Below are positions 26,473 through 36,259 of a stretch of DNA of 64,000 nucleotides, piece after piece. The notes under the pieces were generated by a model that saw nothing but the letters and a program-made list of their open reading frames with translations, had not been told where the DNA came from and ran no database searches. The first letter of the stretch is position 1; each line of letters opens with the position of its first letter. Origin of the DNA: Kistimonas sp964291485 (GTDB lineage: Bacteria > Pseudomonadota > Gammaproteobacteria > Pseudomonadales > Endozoicomonadaceae); contig OZ220224.1 in the NCBI GenBank assembly GCA_964291485.2, positions 310,001 to 374,000 of the forward strand. The letters run 5' to 3'. The translations under genes and the position numbers were made by a program.

Positions 26473-28995
26473 ATGCCAGAATGGTGGAGAGACGCCGACC
26501 CTAACGCGAAGCAGGAAAAACAGAGTTATGACAACCCTGTGCCCAGCCGCGCGTTGATTATGAATTACCTCGATGAACGGGGTGCGCCGGCGACGCATGA
26601 AGTCCTCTGCCGGGAATTTGAACTGGATGATGAAGACCAGGTGGAAGCACTGCGTCGCCGCCTGATTGCCATGGCTCGTGACGGACAGTTGATCCAGACC
26701 CGTAGGGGCGCATTCGGCCTGCTCAACAAGATGGATCTGATTACCGGTAAGGTACAGGGGCACCGTGATGGCTATGGGTTTGTTTTGCCGGATGGTGAAG
26801 GGGATGACCTGTTCCTGACCTCCCGCCAGATGAGTGAGCTATACGACGGAGACCGTGTAGTGGTCCGGGAAACCGATGTGGATAACCGGGGACGACGCTA
26901 TTGTGCGGTTGTTGAAATCCTTGAGCGCAGTGTCACCCAGGTCGTCGGTAAATATTTTGAGCGGGACGGGACCGGTTTTGTAGAACCTGATCACCGCCGT
27001 ATGACCAGTGAAATCATGATCAAGCCGGGACCACTGCTGCCGTTGCGTGGTCAGTATGTGGTTGTGGAGATCATTGAATACCCCACCCGACGTGCTCTGG
27101 CAACCGGTATCATCAAGGAGATCCTTGGGGACAAAATGGCACCGGGTATGGAAGTGGAGATTGCCGTACGCAGCCACAATATTCCCCATACCTGGCCGGA
27201 AGATGTTGAAGCACAGGTCAGTGGCTTTTCCCCCAATGTACCGAGTCGTGACAAGAAAAACCGTGTCGATCTAAGGCAACTGCCGTTTGTAACCATCGAC
27301 GGTGAGGATGCCCGCGATTTTGATGATGCAGTGTATTGCGAGAAGAAACGCAGTGGCGGCTGGCGCCTGTTTGTCGCCATCGCTGATGTTTCCCATTATG
27401 TAAAACCCGGCACGGCGCTGGATAATGAAGCGAAGCATCGCGGTACATCAGTTTATTTTCCCGGACATGTGATTCCGATGTTGCCGGAAGTGCTATCTAA
27501 TGGCCTTTGTTCACTGAATCCTAAAGTGGATCGGCTGGCCATGGTCTGTGAAATGACCATCAGCTCCCGCGGCAAACTCAGTGGTTACCAGTTTTATGAA
27601 GGGCTGATTCAATCCCATGCACGGTTGACCTATACCGAAGTCGGCGCGCTTCTGGAGCATCCAGAAAGTCCTGAAGGCCAGCAGGTGGCCAAAATCTATG
27701 CGAAGTTGGTCCCTCACCTGAATACCCTTTATACGCTCTACAAGGTGCTGCATGCCGGACGTGTCGAACGTGGCGCCATTGATTTTGATACGGTGGAAAC
27801 CAAAATTGTGTTCAGCGATGAACGCAAGATTGAAAAGATCATTCCGACGGAACGCAATGACGCCCATCGGCTGATTGAAGAGTGCATGCTCTGCGCCAAC
27901 GTAGCGACAGCGAAGTTTCTGGAAAAGCATGCACTGCCGGCACTGTACCGTATTCATGAAGGTCCCAGCAGTGAAAAGCTGGAAAATCTGTATAGCTTCC
28001 TGGGTGAACTGGGCTTGTTCCTGCCGGGAAGAAGTCAGCCGGAACCTAGCGATTACCAGCAGCTGCTGGAGCGTATCAAGGATCGTCCTGACTTTCTGGT
28101 TATCCAGACGATGCTGCTTCGCTCGCTGAGCCAGGCAGTCTATAGCCCGGATAATATCGGGCATTTTGGCCTGGCCTATCCCGCGTATGCGCATTTCACG
28201 TCGCCGATCCGGCGCTATCCTGACCTGCTGGTTCATCGTGCCATACGGTATGTGATTCGCTCAGAGATGCCATCTCGTCACGTCAAGCGGGTTGAGGGCG
28301 CGTCAGTTCTTAAGAAAAAAGCCATTTTTCCTTATGAAACGGCCGACATGCTGGCACTGGGTGAACACTGTTCCATGACGGAACGGCGTGCTGACGATGC
28401 GACCCGTGATGCCATGGATTCCCTGAAATGCCAGTACATGCAAGGGCATATTGGTGAGGTATACGATGGCCTGATTGCCACGGTGACGGGCTTTGGTCTG
28501 TTCGTAGAACTCAACGATATCTATGTGACCGGTCTCGTTCATATCAGCAACCTTCCCGGCGACTATTACCATTTTGAGGCATCCCAGCAGCGTCTGGTGG
28601 GTGAGCGCACAGCCATGATGTTCCGCCTTGGTGATGAGCTGCGCGTACGGGTTGTTCGGGTGGATCTGGATGAGAAAACGATCGACTTTGAGCTGGCAGA
28701 TGCGCCGCAAAGCCGTCGTCGTAAAGGTCGTGCACCTGCACCTAAACAGGAAACAGCAAAAGACAGACGCCGTGCAGCGAGGGCTGAGGATGAACGTCCC
28801 GGCCAAAAACCTTCGCGTAAGAAGAAAGTGAAAAGTGGTAAACCGGGGGGCGGCAAAAAGGCGAAAGGCCGTACCAAAGCCCCTAAAAAAGCGGCAGGAA
28901 GCAGCACACCTAAGGCGGCCAAAAAGCCGGCAGCCAAAAAAGGGGCAGGTAAAGCACCGTCCCGGACACCGAGAAAACGCCCCATCAAACGATGA
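26473..28995 (+). CDS. rnr: Ribonuclease R
   Basis: RNase R is the 3'-to-5' exoribonuclease that degrades structured RNA and matures or removes rRNA and tmRNA-tagged messages. In order: an N-terminal winged-helix (about 15-80), two cold-shock domains (about 85-240), the RNB catalytic domain with the metal-binding aspartates in DGEDARDFDDAVYCEK, an S1 domain (GLIATVTGFGLFVELNDIYV), and a Lys/Arg/Pro-rich tail from about residue 730 to 840. The tail is longer than in E. coli and is low complexity. The 840 residues are otherwise normal. The start ATG follows CAGGATGACCC. rlmB follows, as in E. coli. Confidence 0.96.
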   Translation: MPEWWRDADPNAKQEKQSYDNPVPSRALIMNYLDERGAPATHEVLCREFELDDEDQVEALRRRLIAMARDGQLIQTRRGAFGLLNKMDLITGKVQGHRDGYGFVLPDGEGDDLFLTSRQMSELYDGDRVVVRETDVDNRGRRYCAVVEILERSVTQVVGKYFERDGTGFVEPDHRRMTSEIMIKPGPLLPLRGQYVVVEIIEYPTRRALATGIIKEILGDKMAPGMEVEIAVRSHNIPHTWPEDVEAQVSGFSPNVPSRDKKNRVDLRQLPFVTIDGEDARDFDDAVYCEKKRSGGWRLFVAIADVSHYVKPGTALDNEAKHRGTSVYFPGHVIPMLPEVLSNGLCSLNPKVDRLAMVCEMTISSRGKLSGYQFYEGLIQSHARLTYTEVGALLEHPESPEGQQVAKIYAKLVPHLNTLYTLYKVLHAGRVERGAIDFDTVETKIVFSDERKIEKIIPTERNDAHRLIEECMLCANVATAKFLEKHALPALYRIHEGPSSEKLENLYSFLGELGLFLPGRSQPEPSDYQQLLERIKDRPDFLVIQTMLLRSLSQAVYSPDNIGHFGLAYPAYAHFTSPIRRYPDLLVHRAIRYVIRSEMPSRHVKRVEGASVLKKKAIFPYETADMLALGEHCSMTERRADDATRDAMDSLKCQYMQGHIGEVYDGLIATVTGFGLFVELNDIYVTGLVHISNLPGDYYHFEASQQRLVGERTAMMFRLGDELRVRVVRVDLDEKTIDFELADAPQSRRRKGRAPAPKQETAKDRRRAARAEDERPGQKPSRKKKVKSGKPGGGKKAKGRTKAPKKAAGSSTPKAAKKPAAKKGAGKAPSRTPRKRPIKR

Positions 28996-29053
28996 CGGCA
29001 GGTTGAAGTTGTAATACAGCCCGGTTGCTGCTGTAGCCGGGCGGAGAGAGTCA

Positions 29054-29797
29054 ATGAGTAGTAGTGAAGGTTATTATGGTGTTCATGCCGTTCAGGCGTT
29101 GTTGGATACACGCCCGGATCAGATTCTGGAAATCTGGTTCCAGAAGGGCAAACGGGGTGGACGTATTGACCGTTTGATTCAGCAGGCAGAAGAGACCGGA
29201 ATCCCAGTCCGTTTTGTCGACCGCGAGCGACTGGAGCGTAAGGCTGACGGTAATCACCAGGGCGTGGTTGCGATCGTGCGTGAAGCCCGGGTCTATCGTG
29301 AGAATGAACTCTACGAACTGCTGGATAACCTCAATGAGCCACCCTTTCTGCTGATTCTGGATAGTATCACCGATCCCCATAATCTTGGCGCCTGCCTGCG
29401 TTCTGCGGATGCAGCGGGTGTGCACGCAGTGGTTGTACCCAAGGATAATTCCGCGCCATTGAACGGTGTGGCCCGAAAAATTGCCTGCGGCGCAGCTGAT
29501 AACGTGCCTCTGGTGACGGTAACCAATTTGGCTCGCACCATGCGAGAGCTGAAAGAGCGTGGAATCTGGATGATTGGTACGGCAGGTGAAGCCAGCAGCA
29601 GTTTATACGCAACCGATCTCGTCGGTTCACTGGCGTTGGTCATGGGGGCAGAAGACAAAGGTATGCGTCGGTTGACCCGTGAACATTGTGACGGACTGGT
29701 GCATCTGCCTATGAGCGGTACGGTGAGTAGCCTGAATGTCTCCGTTGCGACAGGGGTTTGCCTGTTCGAAGCGGTGCGTCAACGAATCAAGGCCTGA
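29054..29797 (+). CDS. rlmB: 23S rRNA (Gm2251) 2'-O-methyltransferase RlmB
   Basis: RlmB methylates G2251 in the peptidyl-transferase P loop of 23S rRNA. The 247-residue protein has the SpoU substrate-binding domain (about 1-80, YYGVHAVQALLDTRP) and the knotted SPOUT domain with motif 1 (SITDPHNLGACLRSADAAGV), motif 2 (LALVMGAEDKGMRRLT) and motif 3 (LPMSGTVSSLNVSVATGVCL). GGAGAGAG precedes the ATG. It follows rnr by 58 bases that include a short CCCGG/CCGGG hairpin. Confidence 0.96.
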   Translation: MSSSEGYYGVHAVQALLDTRPDQILEIWFQKGKRGGRIDRLIQQAEETGIPVRFVDRERLERKADGNHQGVVAIVREARVYRENELYELLDNLNEPPFLLILDSITDPHNLGACLRSADAAGVHAVVVPKDNSAPLNGVARKIACGAADNVPLVTVTNLARTMRELKERGIWMIGTAGEASSSLYATDLVGSLALVMGAEDKGMRRLTREHCDGLVHLPMSGTVSSLNVSVATGVCLFEAVRQRIKA

Positions 29798-29845
29798 GTT
29801 GATAGTCCAATAAAAAAATTGTGGTTGTGAGTGTTTGGGGGACGT

Positions 29846-30778
29846 ATGAAAGGGGTGATCCTGGATTGGGCGACACTGGGGCTTGGCGTTGATATCAGTC
29901 CATTGACGGATATAGAACTTGAATGGGCTGTATACGACATGTCTGCTCCGGAAGAGGTCGCAGAGCGTATTCAGGATGCCGCCGTGGTGTTATCCAATAA
30001 AGTGGTGATCACCCTTGCACATATGGAGGCATTGCCGACGTTACGCTACATCGGTGTGATGGCAACCGGGATGAACAATGTTGATCTTGAGGCGGCCAGA
30101 CAACTGGGCATCACGGTCACCAATGTGACCGGTTACGGTACGGCCAGTGTCGCACAGCATGCATTTTCACTGATGCTTTCCCTTGCCACTTCACAACCAC
30201 GCTATGCCCGGGCAAGTCAGGACGGCACCTGGGCTGCCAGTCCGATGTTCTGCCTGTTGGATTATCCGATCATGGAACTGCATGGCCGCAAATTGCTCAT
30301 TATTGGCTATGGGGAACTGGGGCAGGCGGTCGCCCGTTTGGCTGAAGCATTCGGTATGGATGTCATGGTAGCTGCAATTCCTGGCTCTCCCACACATGCG
30401 ACAGACCGAATTGCGCTTGATGAAGGATTGGCTCAGGCGGACGTGGTCAGCCTTCATTGTCCGTTGACGGAGCAGACACGGCATCTTATTGATAGCCGTC
30501 GTTTATCATTGATGCAGCCTCACGCTTTGTTAATTAACACAGCACGAGGTGGCCTTGTGGATGAGGATGCGCTGGTAGCAGCGCTGAAACAGGGACGCCT
30601 TGGCGGAGCAGGTTTCGATGTGCTCAGTGAAGAACCGCCCGTTAATGGTAATGTGCTTCTGGATAGCAATATACCCAATCTGATTGTGACGCCCCATTGC
30701 GCCTGGGCATCCAAGTCGGCACGTCAACGGTTAGTGAATATGGCAGCAAATAACCTGCAAATGTTTCTGAAAAGATGA
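29846..30778 (+). CDS. D-2-hydroxyacid dehydrogenase (glycerate/hydroxypyruvate reductase-like)
   Basis: This 310-residue NAD(P)-dependent dehydrogenase has the Rossmann motif IIGYGELGQAVARL (about 146-159) and the three catalytic positions of the family: Arg in INTARGGLVDE, Glu in LSEEPPVNG, and His in VTPHCAWAS. The PHCAW ending (rather than PHIAG) and the substrate loop NVTGYGTASVAQHAF are typical of glycerate dehydrogenases (HprA-like), which interconvert hydroxypyruvate and glycerate. I start at the ATG at 29846 behind GGGGGACGT; a GTG at 29831 is in frame. It is convergent with the 1484-residue gene. Confidence 0.85.
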   Translation: MKGVILDWATLGLGVDISPLTDIELEWAVYDMSAPEEVAERIQDAAVVLSNKVVITLAHMEALPTLRYIGVMATGMNNVDLEAARQLGITVTNVTGYGTASVAQHAFSLMLSLATSQPRYARASQDGTWAASPMFCLLDYPIMELHGRKLLIIGYGELGQAVARLAEAFGMDVMVAAIPGSPTHATDRIALDEGLAQADVVSLHCPLTEQTRHLIDSRRLSLMQPHALLINTARGGLVDEDALVAALKQGRLGGAGFDVLSEEPPVNGNVLLDSNIPNLIVTPHCAWASKSARQRLVNMAANNLQMFLKR

Positions 30779-30806
30779 TTCTTCTGTGATGTTGTCTGTT
30801 TTGCGG

Positions 30807-33800
30807 TTAAGAGGGGAAAGGCCTATCGGGTTCTGTTTTTCGTGCGCCCTGGAAGCGCCCTTCATGGCAAATGATATAAAAAGGTCTTTGCCGAAGCTGT
30901 TCAGCCAGTGCTTTGATGATGGGATCTTCTCCGGGTAGTGAATCCAAAGCATGTAGCAGGGCTATTCTTGAGACGGAATCCAGTGTTGGCTGCTGGCATT
31001 CCAGGAAAGCGATCATAAATAAGCGAGTGATGGCTTTCTGGATTCTTTCTTCACCAACATATTTTATTTGAATGATGTCCAATTCGTCTAAGACGATGTC
31101 ATCCATTCGGCGTAAATGAATATTACTGTTGCCATGGGATAATGTTGTGTAGTGATCAGGCGAGGGCTGGTCCGGATAGGTTCCCATTGTTACGTCGATA
31201 CTGTAGTGGATGTTTTCCGGATATGATTCGGTACCCATTACAATAAGTCGGTCTGTTGTGATTGTTTTATTATGTGCTGTCCTTTGCTCAGGGCCACTGG
31301 TGACGACAGAGCCGTTCGCACGTCGTAGATCCTGATGCTCCATTCGAGCATGATCGAGTGATGTTTTAAGTCGCTCCACAATGACGGTAAATTGGCTGTG
31401 ATTGAGAACGATGAGATCAGTATCCCGAGGTATCATGCATGCCTGCATGTGATTATGGGTTATACCTGCCGGCAAACTCTGAGCAGCCTGTTCATAGAGA
31501 CGGCTTAACGTTGCGTCTGCTACGTTATCCCACAATGAGAGTATCTGAAGCTGGAACGCCATACTTCCGGTCAGAACGACAGGCATGCCGGTTTCGGTAG
31601 CATTAAGTTCAGCCAGAATAGCGGGTGTTTTCTGATGGAAATAGTCGCGCAAGGCTCTAATGCGCTCACTCTCTGTATAGGGGGAAAGAGGATGAGTAAA
31701 GTAATTAACCAAGGGGGGGCGTTGCTCTGGTTGTACTCTGCTTGGATCCCTTGGCATTTCATTAGGTGTGTTTGAATCAATGAAAAGAACCGATATTTCA
31801 ATATCCAGATGGAGTGCAATAAAGGCAAGGGTTAGTCTGTATACCACTTCATCCTTAGGCATATTTCTCGTTTTTTTGGCTATAAAATCAATGCGATGAC
31901 TGAGCACAGTAATGGATGGCACCTGATCCAGTGACAGGTTGGAGCGTTTAAGTATCTTGCTAATATCCTGTTGTACCGGCACTTGTGAGTGGGGTGGCCC
32001 GGATGAGTCACCTGACTGTTCAGCTTGCAATCTAGATTTCTGCTTTTCCTGATGGGTATTTTGGCATTTTTCGAAGTCACTGCTGCATTTCTTGAATGCT
32101 GTATTATTGGTAAAAAGTGTTTTCAGTGGCTTATCCGTGCTTTTAGTCTTTTCCTTTTTCGATTTGAGCTTTTCAGGGTAATGTCGTAATAGCAGTTCAT
32201 AGCGTTTCTTCCATGCATTAATAATTCCTTCGCGAAGGTTAACCAATCGTTTTTTCAGTTTTTGGGTGGCGGTAATGAGTATATCGCAGGCCGTGATTAC
32301 CGCAGTGTTTTCGGATGATTCACTCTCAGTCTGCAGTTCCAGCAGTGTATTGATAGTGTCGGAAATATTGTCGAGGGCTTGCTGCGCTTCTACATCGGCG
32401 CTATTAAATTCTTCGATAGCACCAGTGAATTGGTTAGTGATATTTATCGATGTCAATGCGTCTTCATCAAGCAGCGATATTATAAAGGGCCTGATATTAG
32501 GGATTAATGACTCACCGTGGGAGATGTGTCGGGACATATCCCTGACCTGTATGTAACCCGATACCAAGGGGATCAGAACAGCAACAGGTAATGCCTCCAG
32601 CTCTGGTGAAGGGTTTTGCAATTGTTGGGACGCATCATGCAAATCTGTCGATCTCAGAACGGCCACTGCACTTTCTGTGTTTTGACAGCCCAATGCTTCT
32701 GAGAGCTTGTTCAGGGCGGTTTCTACCCTCATCCGCCTTCTACGGGGTTGGACTTGTTGCCACTCGGCTTCGCCATCAGAGTATGCTTCCTCACGTTCGC
32801 TTAATTCAACGACGGTAGTGAGTTCGGCAGCTTCACTATCTGGCTGTACTATGGGAAGGGCTGCTGTTTTACTAGAGGCGTCAGGGGTGTCTTCCTCTGA
32901 GAGTGAACCTGCACGACCTGTCGGCATTGTTTCTCTTTTTTTCCTGTCTTTTGTTTTTTTGGGGGGTGGAGCGACGTGTTCCTGAAAATACTGGGCAAGA
33001 AATCTTAAATTATTCTGATGCAGTTGCTCGAGTTGTTGAGTATTTTCCTCCAGTTGATTTTGTCCTTCCTGGAACAATGGATCGACAACTTGTCCCGGTG
33101 TTGTCACAAGACCATAAGCAATCATACGTTCCGCCCATTGTTTAAACCGGGTTAGCAAAAGACGTAGTTGTTCAATATTCAGGTTGTATTCTTGGGGAGC
33201 TGAGGACGAAATATGCTGCTGATAAAAATAACTAAAGCACCGGTGCCCTGCATTTAGGCTCATGGATAGATATTCATGTGGTGGGTAAAAATGTCGGTTG
33301 ACGCATTCTTGGTGCCATTTTTGAGGATCAATGGATTGCTGTACTTCATCAACCAGTTTTTCCCATTCTGTTTTTTTTTGTTCTTCTTCTCTTTGTGCCT
33401 GGATAGATGTTGGGGGAGCCACCTGTGGTGGACTGGTAGGGGATTCCGTAGTGGCAATCATGGAGGATAATCGCTGAAGTGTTATTTGAGCGAGATCCCA
33501 ACGTTGTGCATGAACGCAAAAAATCAGTTGTTCCGCATAATTAAGGTGTATCTCAAAGAAGTTTTCAGTGTCAGGTTGTGGCTCATAGTTTTTAAATGGA
33601 CGGTGATCACGATACTGCCGCAGTAATTGCGTTAAAAGCTGCTGGGAGGTATACAGGTATTCAAGTTTTACCTGTTGTCCAGCGGCCTTAAGTTTTTGAT
33701 AAAAGATATCACCGCTGGCCAGCCATGAAATAACCCGATAAAACACTTGATTCATGATGGCTTCACTGCATCTCGGTTCGTTGATTGTTGCTTGCAGTGA

Positions 33801-35261
33801 AAATTGTTGGCGAAGGTTAATTGAGGCCATTGTTTCATCGACAGGGATACCTGCTCCATGTCGGTCGTCAATAGCTTGTTGGTCATTGATTCTGATTTCT
33901 ATGATCCATTTAAGCCAGAGGCATACCGTCTTCAATATGGGACCCAGTAGATGGTCAAGGAACCTCTTGTTTTTTGGATATTGCAGTAGAAACTGTTCCA
34001 TATGATCAATCATATAGTGAGCGATCACTGCCAGCATAGAGGCCGCATCACTACGTTGCTTGTAGGTGAAAAGGATACTTAGAGTGATACCACAGCTCTC
34101 TGTCTTTCCAAATGGGCGTTTATCGGAACTGCTGGCAGGGTAGCTGCGAGTGAATAGTTCGTAATCCTGACTTAGGCGTTCCAGCTCCGGAAGAAACCTA
34201 TCAAGATTGGCCTGTATTTTTTTTATCTGGCTCCAGTTTTGGTTAGATATTTGTCGATAAAGCTGCTTGATTTCTTTGTTGAAAGCCTGCAATTCATTAC
34301 TGTCAGCTTGCATCATTTGTTGTGTTAGACCTTTTATCGGTATAGATGGCTGTATATCTGATTGTCTTGGTGTGGCTACGCTTCTTTCAGGCACGTCCTG
34401 TACGGATGAGCTGGCTGGCTGAATGGGAAGCGGGATGACTGCCTTTTTCGCAGAGCCCGGGGGAGCCGTTTTTTCAGTTTGTTTTAGCTTCTTTTTCTTT
34501 TTCTTTTTCTTTTTTTTAGGTTCTGCAGACGTCGTTTTGGGCCTTGCTCCGGAGCCTGGAGGAAAATCAGGTGGCGATGGTTGTATCTGGGAGCCTTCAG
34601 GTTGTGGTGTAACCGTCAACGCTTCTGGAGACACGGTGTGTGTCAGCAAAGATTCTCCGAAGAAGCTGGTGTCAGGGATGTCCTCCAAACCTTGAGCCGG
34701 AACTGTAAATTCCAGATTTGATGATGGTATCTCTTCGCTCGTTGTAATGTTGTTTGTAACAGCTGGCTTTTCTTGAAACAGGTGCGAGGAAAAAAAATCA
34801 TGGCATGAAGACCATGGTTTTACTGTAGAACTGAACGTTATATCGGACTCAGGCATAACACGCTTTGTGGTAATAGCTTCAGAGTCTGAGTGCCAGAGGC
34901 GTGTTGTGTGGATAGTGGGGCTATTGATTGAAAGTATCGCTAGTTCAGACAATGTTGTCTGAATAGAAACGGCCTCATGTAGTGTTATGTCCTTACCACT
35001 CATTGTTTCTTGGGCCTCAGAGATATGGCGTTCTTCGTCACTACCTGATGGGGAAGCACTACTTTCAGACGAGCTAAAACGGGCGCCTTGTCTAGGCTGG
35101 ACACCTAGTCTTTTCAGTGTATTTATTATTTCTTGCTGGTTTGGAAGCAGCCTGACCCTCCGCTGAGAGCCGGGCATAAATGTTGTTTCTACATCAATAG
35201 CTGAGCCTACATCGCTTATAACTGTTGTATCTGAATTGGTGGATGTAATAACCGGTTTCAT
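30807..35261 (-). CDS. Very large orphan protein (1484 aa) with a C-terminal nucleotidyltransferase-like motif set
   Basis: I recognise no full-length family. The first ~350 residues are Ser/Pro/Thr-rich and disordered, with a run of ten lysines at about 249-258. The middle (about 350-1150) is mostly helical with Gln-rich segments, broken by a charged linker near 790-860. Near the C-terminus, VVLTGSMAFQLQ (about 1228-1239), IPRDTDLIVL (Asp 1280 and 1282) and HYSIDVTMG (Asp 1356) have the order hGS, DxD, hDh of polymerase-beta-type nucleotidyltransferases. There is no signal peptide or membrane segment. Secreted-effector-like architecture is inference. Start at 35261 has no strong ribosome site. 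Confidence 0.7.
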   Translation of the reverse strand: MKPVITSTNSDTTVISDVGSAIDVETTFMPGSQRRVRLLPNQQEIINTLKRLGVQPRQGARFSSSESSASPSGSDEERHISEAQETMSGKDITLHEAVSIQTTLSELAILSINSPTIHTTRLWHSDSEAITTKRVMPESDITFSSTVKPWSSCHDFFSSHLFQEKPAVTNNITTSEEIPSSNLEFTVPAQGLEDIPDTSFFGESLLTHTVSPEALTVTPQPEGSQIQPSPPDFPPGSGARPKTTSAEPKKKKKKKKKKLKQTEKTAPPGSAKKAVIPLPIQPASSSVQDVPERSVATPRQSDIQPSIPIKGLTQQMMQADSNELQAFNKEIKQLYRQISNQNWSQIKKIQANLDRFLPELERLSQDYELFTRSYPASSSDKRPFGKTESCGITLSILFTYKQRSDAASMLAVIAHYMIDHMEQFLLQYPKNKRFLDHLLGPILKTVCLWLKWIIEIRINDQQAIDDRHGAGIPVDETMASINLRQQFSLQATINEPRCSEAIMNQVFYRVISWLASGDIFYQKLKAAGQQVKLEYLYTSQQLLTQLLRQYRDHRPFKNYEPQPDTENFFEIHLNYAEQLIFCVHAQRWDLAQITLQRLSSMIATTESPTSPPQVAPPTSIQAQREEEQKKTEWEKLVDEVQQSIDPQKWHQECVNRHFYPPHEYLSMSLNAGHRCFSYFYQQHISSSAPQEYNLNIEQLRLLLTRFKQWAERMIAYGLVTTPGQVVDPLFQEGQNQLEENTQQLEQLHQNNLRFLAQYFQEHVAPPPKKTKDRKKRETMPTGRAGSLSEEDTPDASSKTAALPIVQPDSEAAELTTVVELSEREEAYSDGEAEWQQVQPRRRRMRVETALNKLSEALGCQNTESAVAVLRSTDLHDASQQLQNPSPELEALPVAVLIPLVSGYIQVRDMSRHISHGESLIPNIRPFIISLLDEDALTSINITNQFTGAIEEFNSADVEAQQALDNISDTINTLLELQTESESSENTAVITACDILITATQKLKKRLVNLREGIINAWKKRYELLLRHYPEKLKSKKEKTKSTDKPLKTLFTNNTAFKKCSSDFEKCQNTHQEKQKSRLQAEQSGDSSGPPHSQVPVQQDISKILKRSNLSLDQVPSITVLSHRIDFIAKKTRNMPKDEVVYRLTLAFIALHLDIEISVLFIDSNTPNEMPRDPSRVQPEQRPPLVNYFTHPLSPYTESERIRALRDYFHQKTPAILAELNATETGMPVVLTGSMAFQLQILSLWDNVADATLSRLYEQAAQSLPAGITHNHMQACMIPRDTDLIVLNHSQFTVIVERLKTSLDHARMEHQDLRRANGSVVTSGPEQRTAHNKTITTDRLIVMGTESYPENIHYSIDVTMGTYPDQPSPDHYTTLSHGNSNIHLRRMDDIVLDELDIIQIKYVGEERIQKAITRLFMIAFLECQQPTLDSVSRIALLHALDSLPGEDPIIKALAEQLRQRPFYIICHEGRFQGARKTEPDRPFPS
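34484..34519. repeat. Low-complexity poly-lysine coding tract
   Basis: The plus strand shows nearly pure C/T with CTTTTT repeats; on the coding minus strand it reads mostly AAA/AAG codons for about ten consecutive lysines. Such tracts are prone to slippage, so the frame here should be checked. Confidence 0.8.
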
Positions 35262-35383
35262 AGTTTCGTTGCGTTTCAGGCCTTTTCTGTTGGTAAAGCA
35301 CCTGGAAGGTACAATTCATCACAAAACAATGTGACAACTGAATCGTAATGGAGTTCATTGGAGAGTTTAAATACGCCTAAATG

Positions 35384-35974
35384 TTAATCGGATACCGGCT
35401 TGTCAACGGACGATTTGCGCTGCTGTTTTAACTGATCAACCCACTGGATGAGATTGGCTGTTCCCTCGGTATCACGAATAAAGATATGGGCATGCCCCAG
35501 GCCCTTGACCGTTCTTTTCCAGGGGGGATTGATCCGAATGTTCCACTCAATGCCACAATATTGGCTACTATCTGGTAAATGTTGACGGAGCAGTTCCTCA
35601 GACTTCTGCTTCAGAATGGCTTCATCCCAGACGGATTGGGATGAGAATAACAACAGATGCGCAATGCCGTCTTCGAGCCAGTAAGGGAATCGGTTGATCG
35701 TCAGGCGATACCCAAGCTCACAGCCATTTTCACTGCATTGTCGGGCCTGCTGCTCGTCCAGACCAAAGACATCTTCGAAGATCACGGTTTCCGCCGTTTT
35801 TTTCTTGGCAAGGTAGGCGGCCCGGTGTTTTTCATAGGCCTGATTGACGGAGGGATGACGCTCCAGTGGGGCTGCTGAGAGGATTTTCTCCCAAGATGCC
35901 GGAGATGCGAACACCCGGAACGGACTTAAAATCAAAAAGAATAGCCATGTAAATGCTCTGGCCGGTTTGTTCAT
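35384..35974 (-). CDS. Secreted DUF3605-like protein
   Basis: This 196-residue protein begins with a signal peptide (about 1-23, FLILSPFRVFA). The mature part has RFPYWLEDGIAHLLLFSSQS and, about 60 residues on, NPPWKRTVKGLGHAHIFIRD. The pair F-P-Y-x-L-x-x-G-I-x-H-h-h-h-h-S and N-P-P-x-x-x-S/T-V-x-G-x-x-H-x-H-h-h matches my memory of DUF3605 (PF12239), a mostly fungal family of unknown biochemical role. Both histidines are kept. I prefer the ATG at 35974, nine bases after AGGGGG, to earlier frame starts. It lies between the giant orphan gene and the divergent CmlA-like gene. Confidence 0.6.
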   Translation of the reverse strand: MNKPARAFTWLFFLILSPFRVFASPASWEKILSAAPLERHPSVNQAYEKHRAAYLAKKKTAETVIFEDVFGLDEQQARQCSENGCELGYRLTINRFPYWLEDGIAHLLLFSSQSVWDEAILKQKSEELLRQHLPDSSQYCGIEWNIRINPPWKRTVKGLGHAHIFIRDTEGTANLIQWVDQLKQQRKSSVDKPVSD

Positions 35975-36134
35975 AATCATCAGCCCCCTACTGCATGGCT
36001 TATCTATGGAATAACTATAGACTGCGGCTACCGGACAAAAGCGCGTCAGCGGCACTAACAGGGTGGTTAGTCATTATTGTGGTTTTAAAGAGAACGCCTT
36101 AGGCTTGCAGCCACTTCACGAAGAGACTGCTTTT

Positions 36135-36164
36135 ATGAGACCCATGGTCAGAACACGATCTTAA
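36135..36164 (+). CDS. Possible nine-residue leader peptide (MRPMVRTRS)
   Basis: ATG at 36135 opens a nine-codon frame that stops (TAA) at 36162-36164, immediately before a perfect 11-bp hairpin. GAAGAG upstream is a weak ribosome site. The layout resembles leader peptides of cat and cmlA translational attenuators, but the hairpin does not include the ribosome site of the downstream gene, so the role is speculative. Confidence 0.3.
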   Translation: MRPMVRTRS

Positions 36165-36196
36165 GCCACAGCATCCTGAGTCCATGATGCTGTGGC
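36165..36196 (+). promoter_or_regulatory. Perfect hairpin in the leader of the CmlA-like gene
   Basis: GCCACAGCATC and GATGCTGTGGC form an 11-bp stem with a ten-base loop, starting at the base after the leader-peptide stop. There is no U-tract. It lies 64 bases upstream of the GTG start of the efflux gene. Confidence 0.55.
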
Positions 36197-36259
36197 GTGA
36201 CGGATTATCCCTCCTGCATGCCGCAGAAACGTTTTCTACGCTTCTGACGGAAATGTGTT

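Noticed and set aside
34423..34695. 90-codon plus-strand frame rich in phenylalanine
   Set aside because: The poly-Phe is simply the complement of the poly-Lys tract in the giant minus-strand gene.
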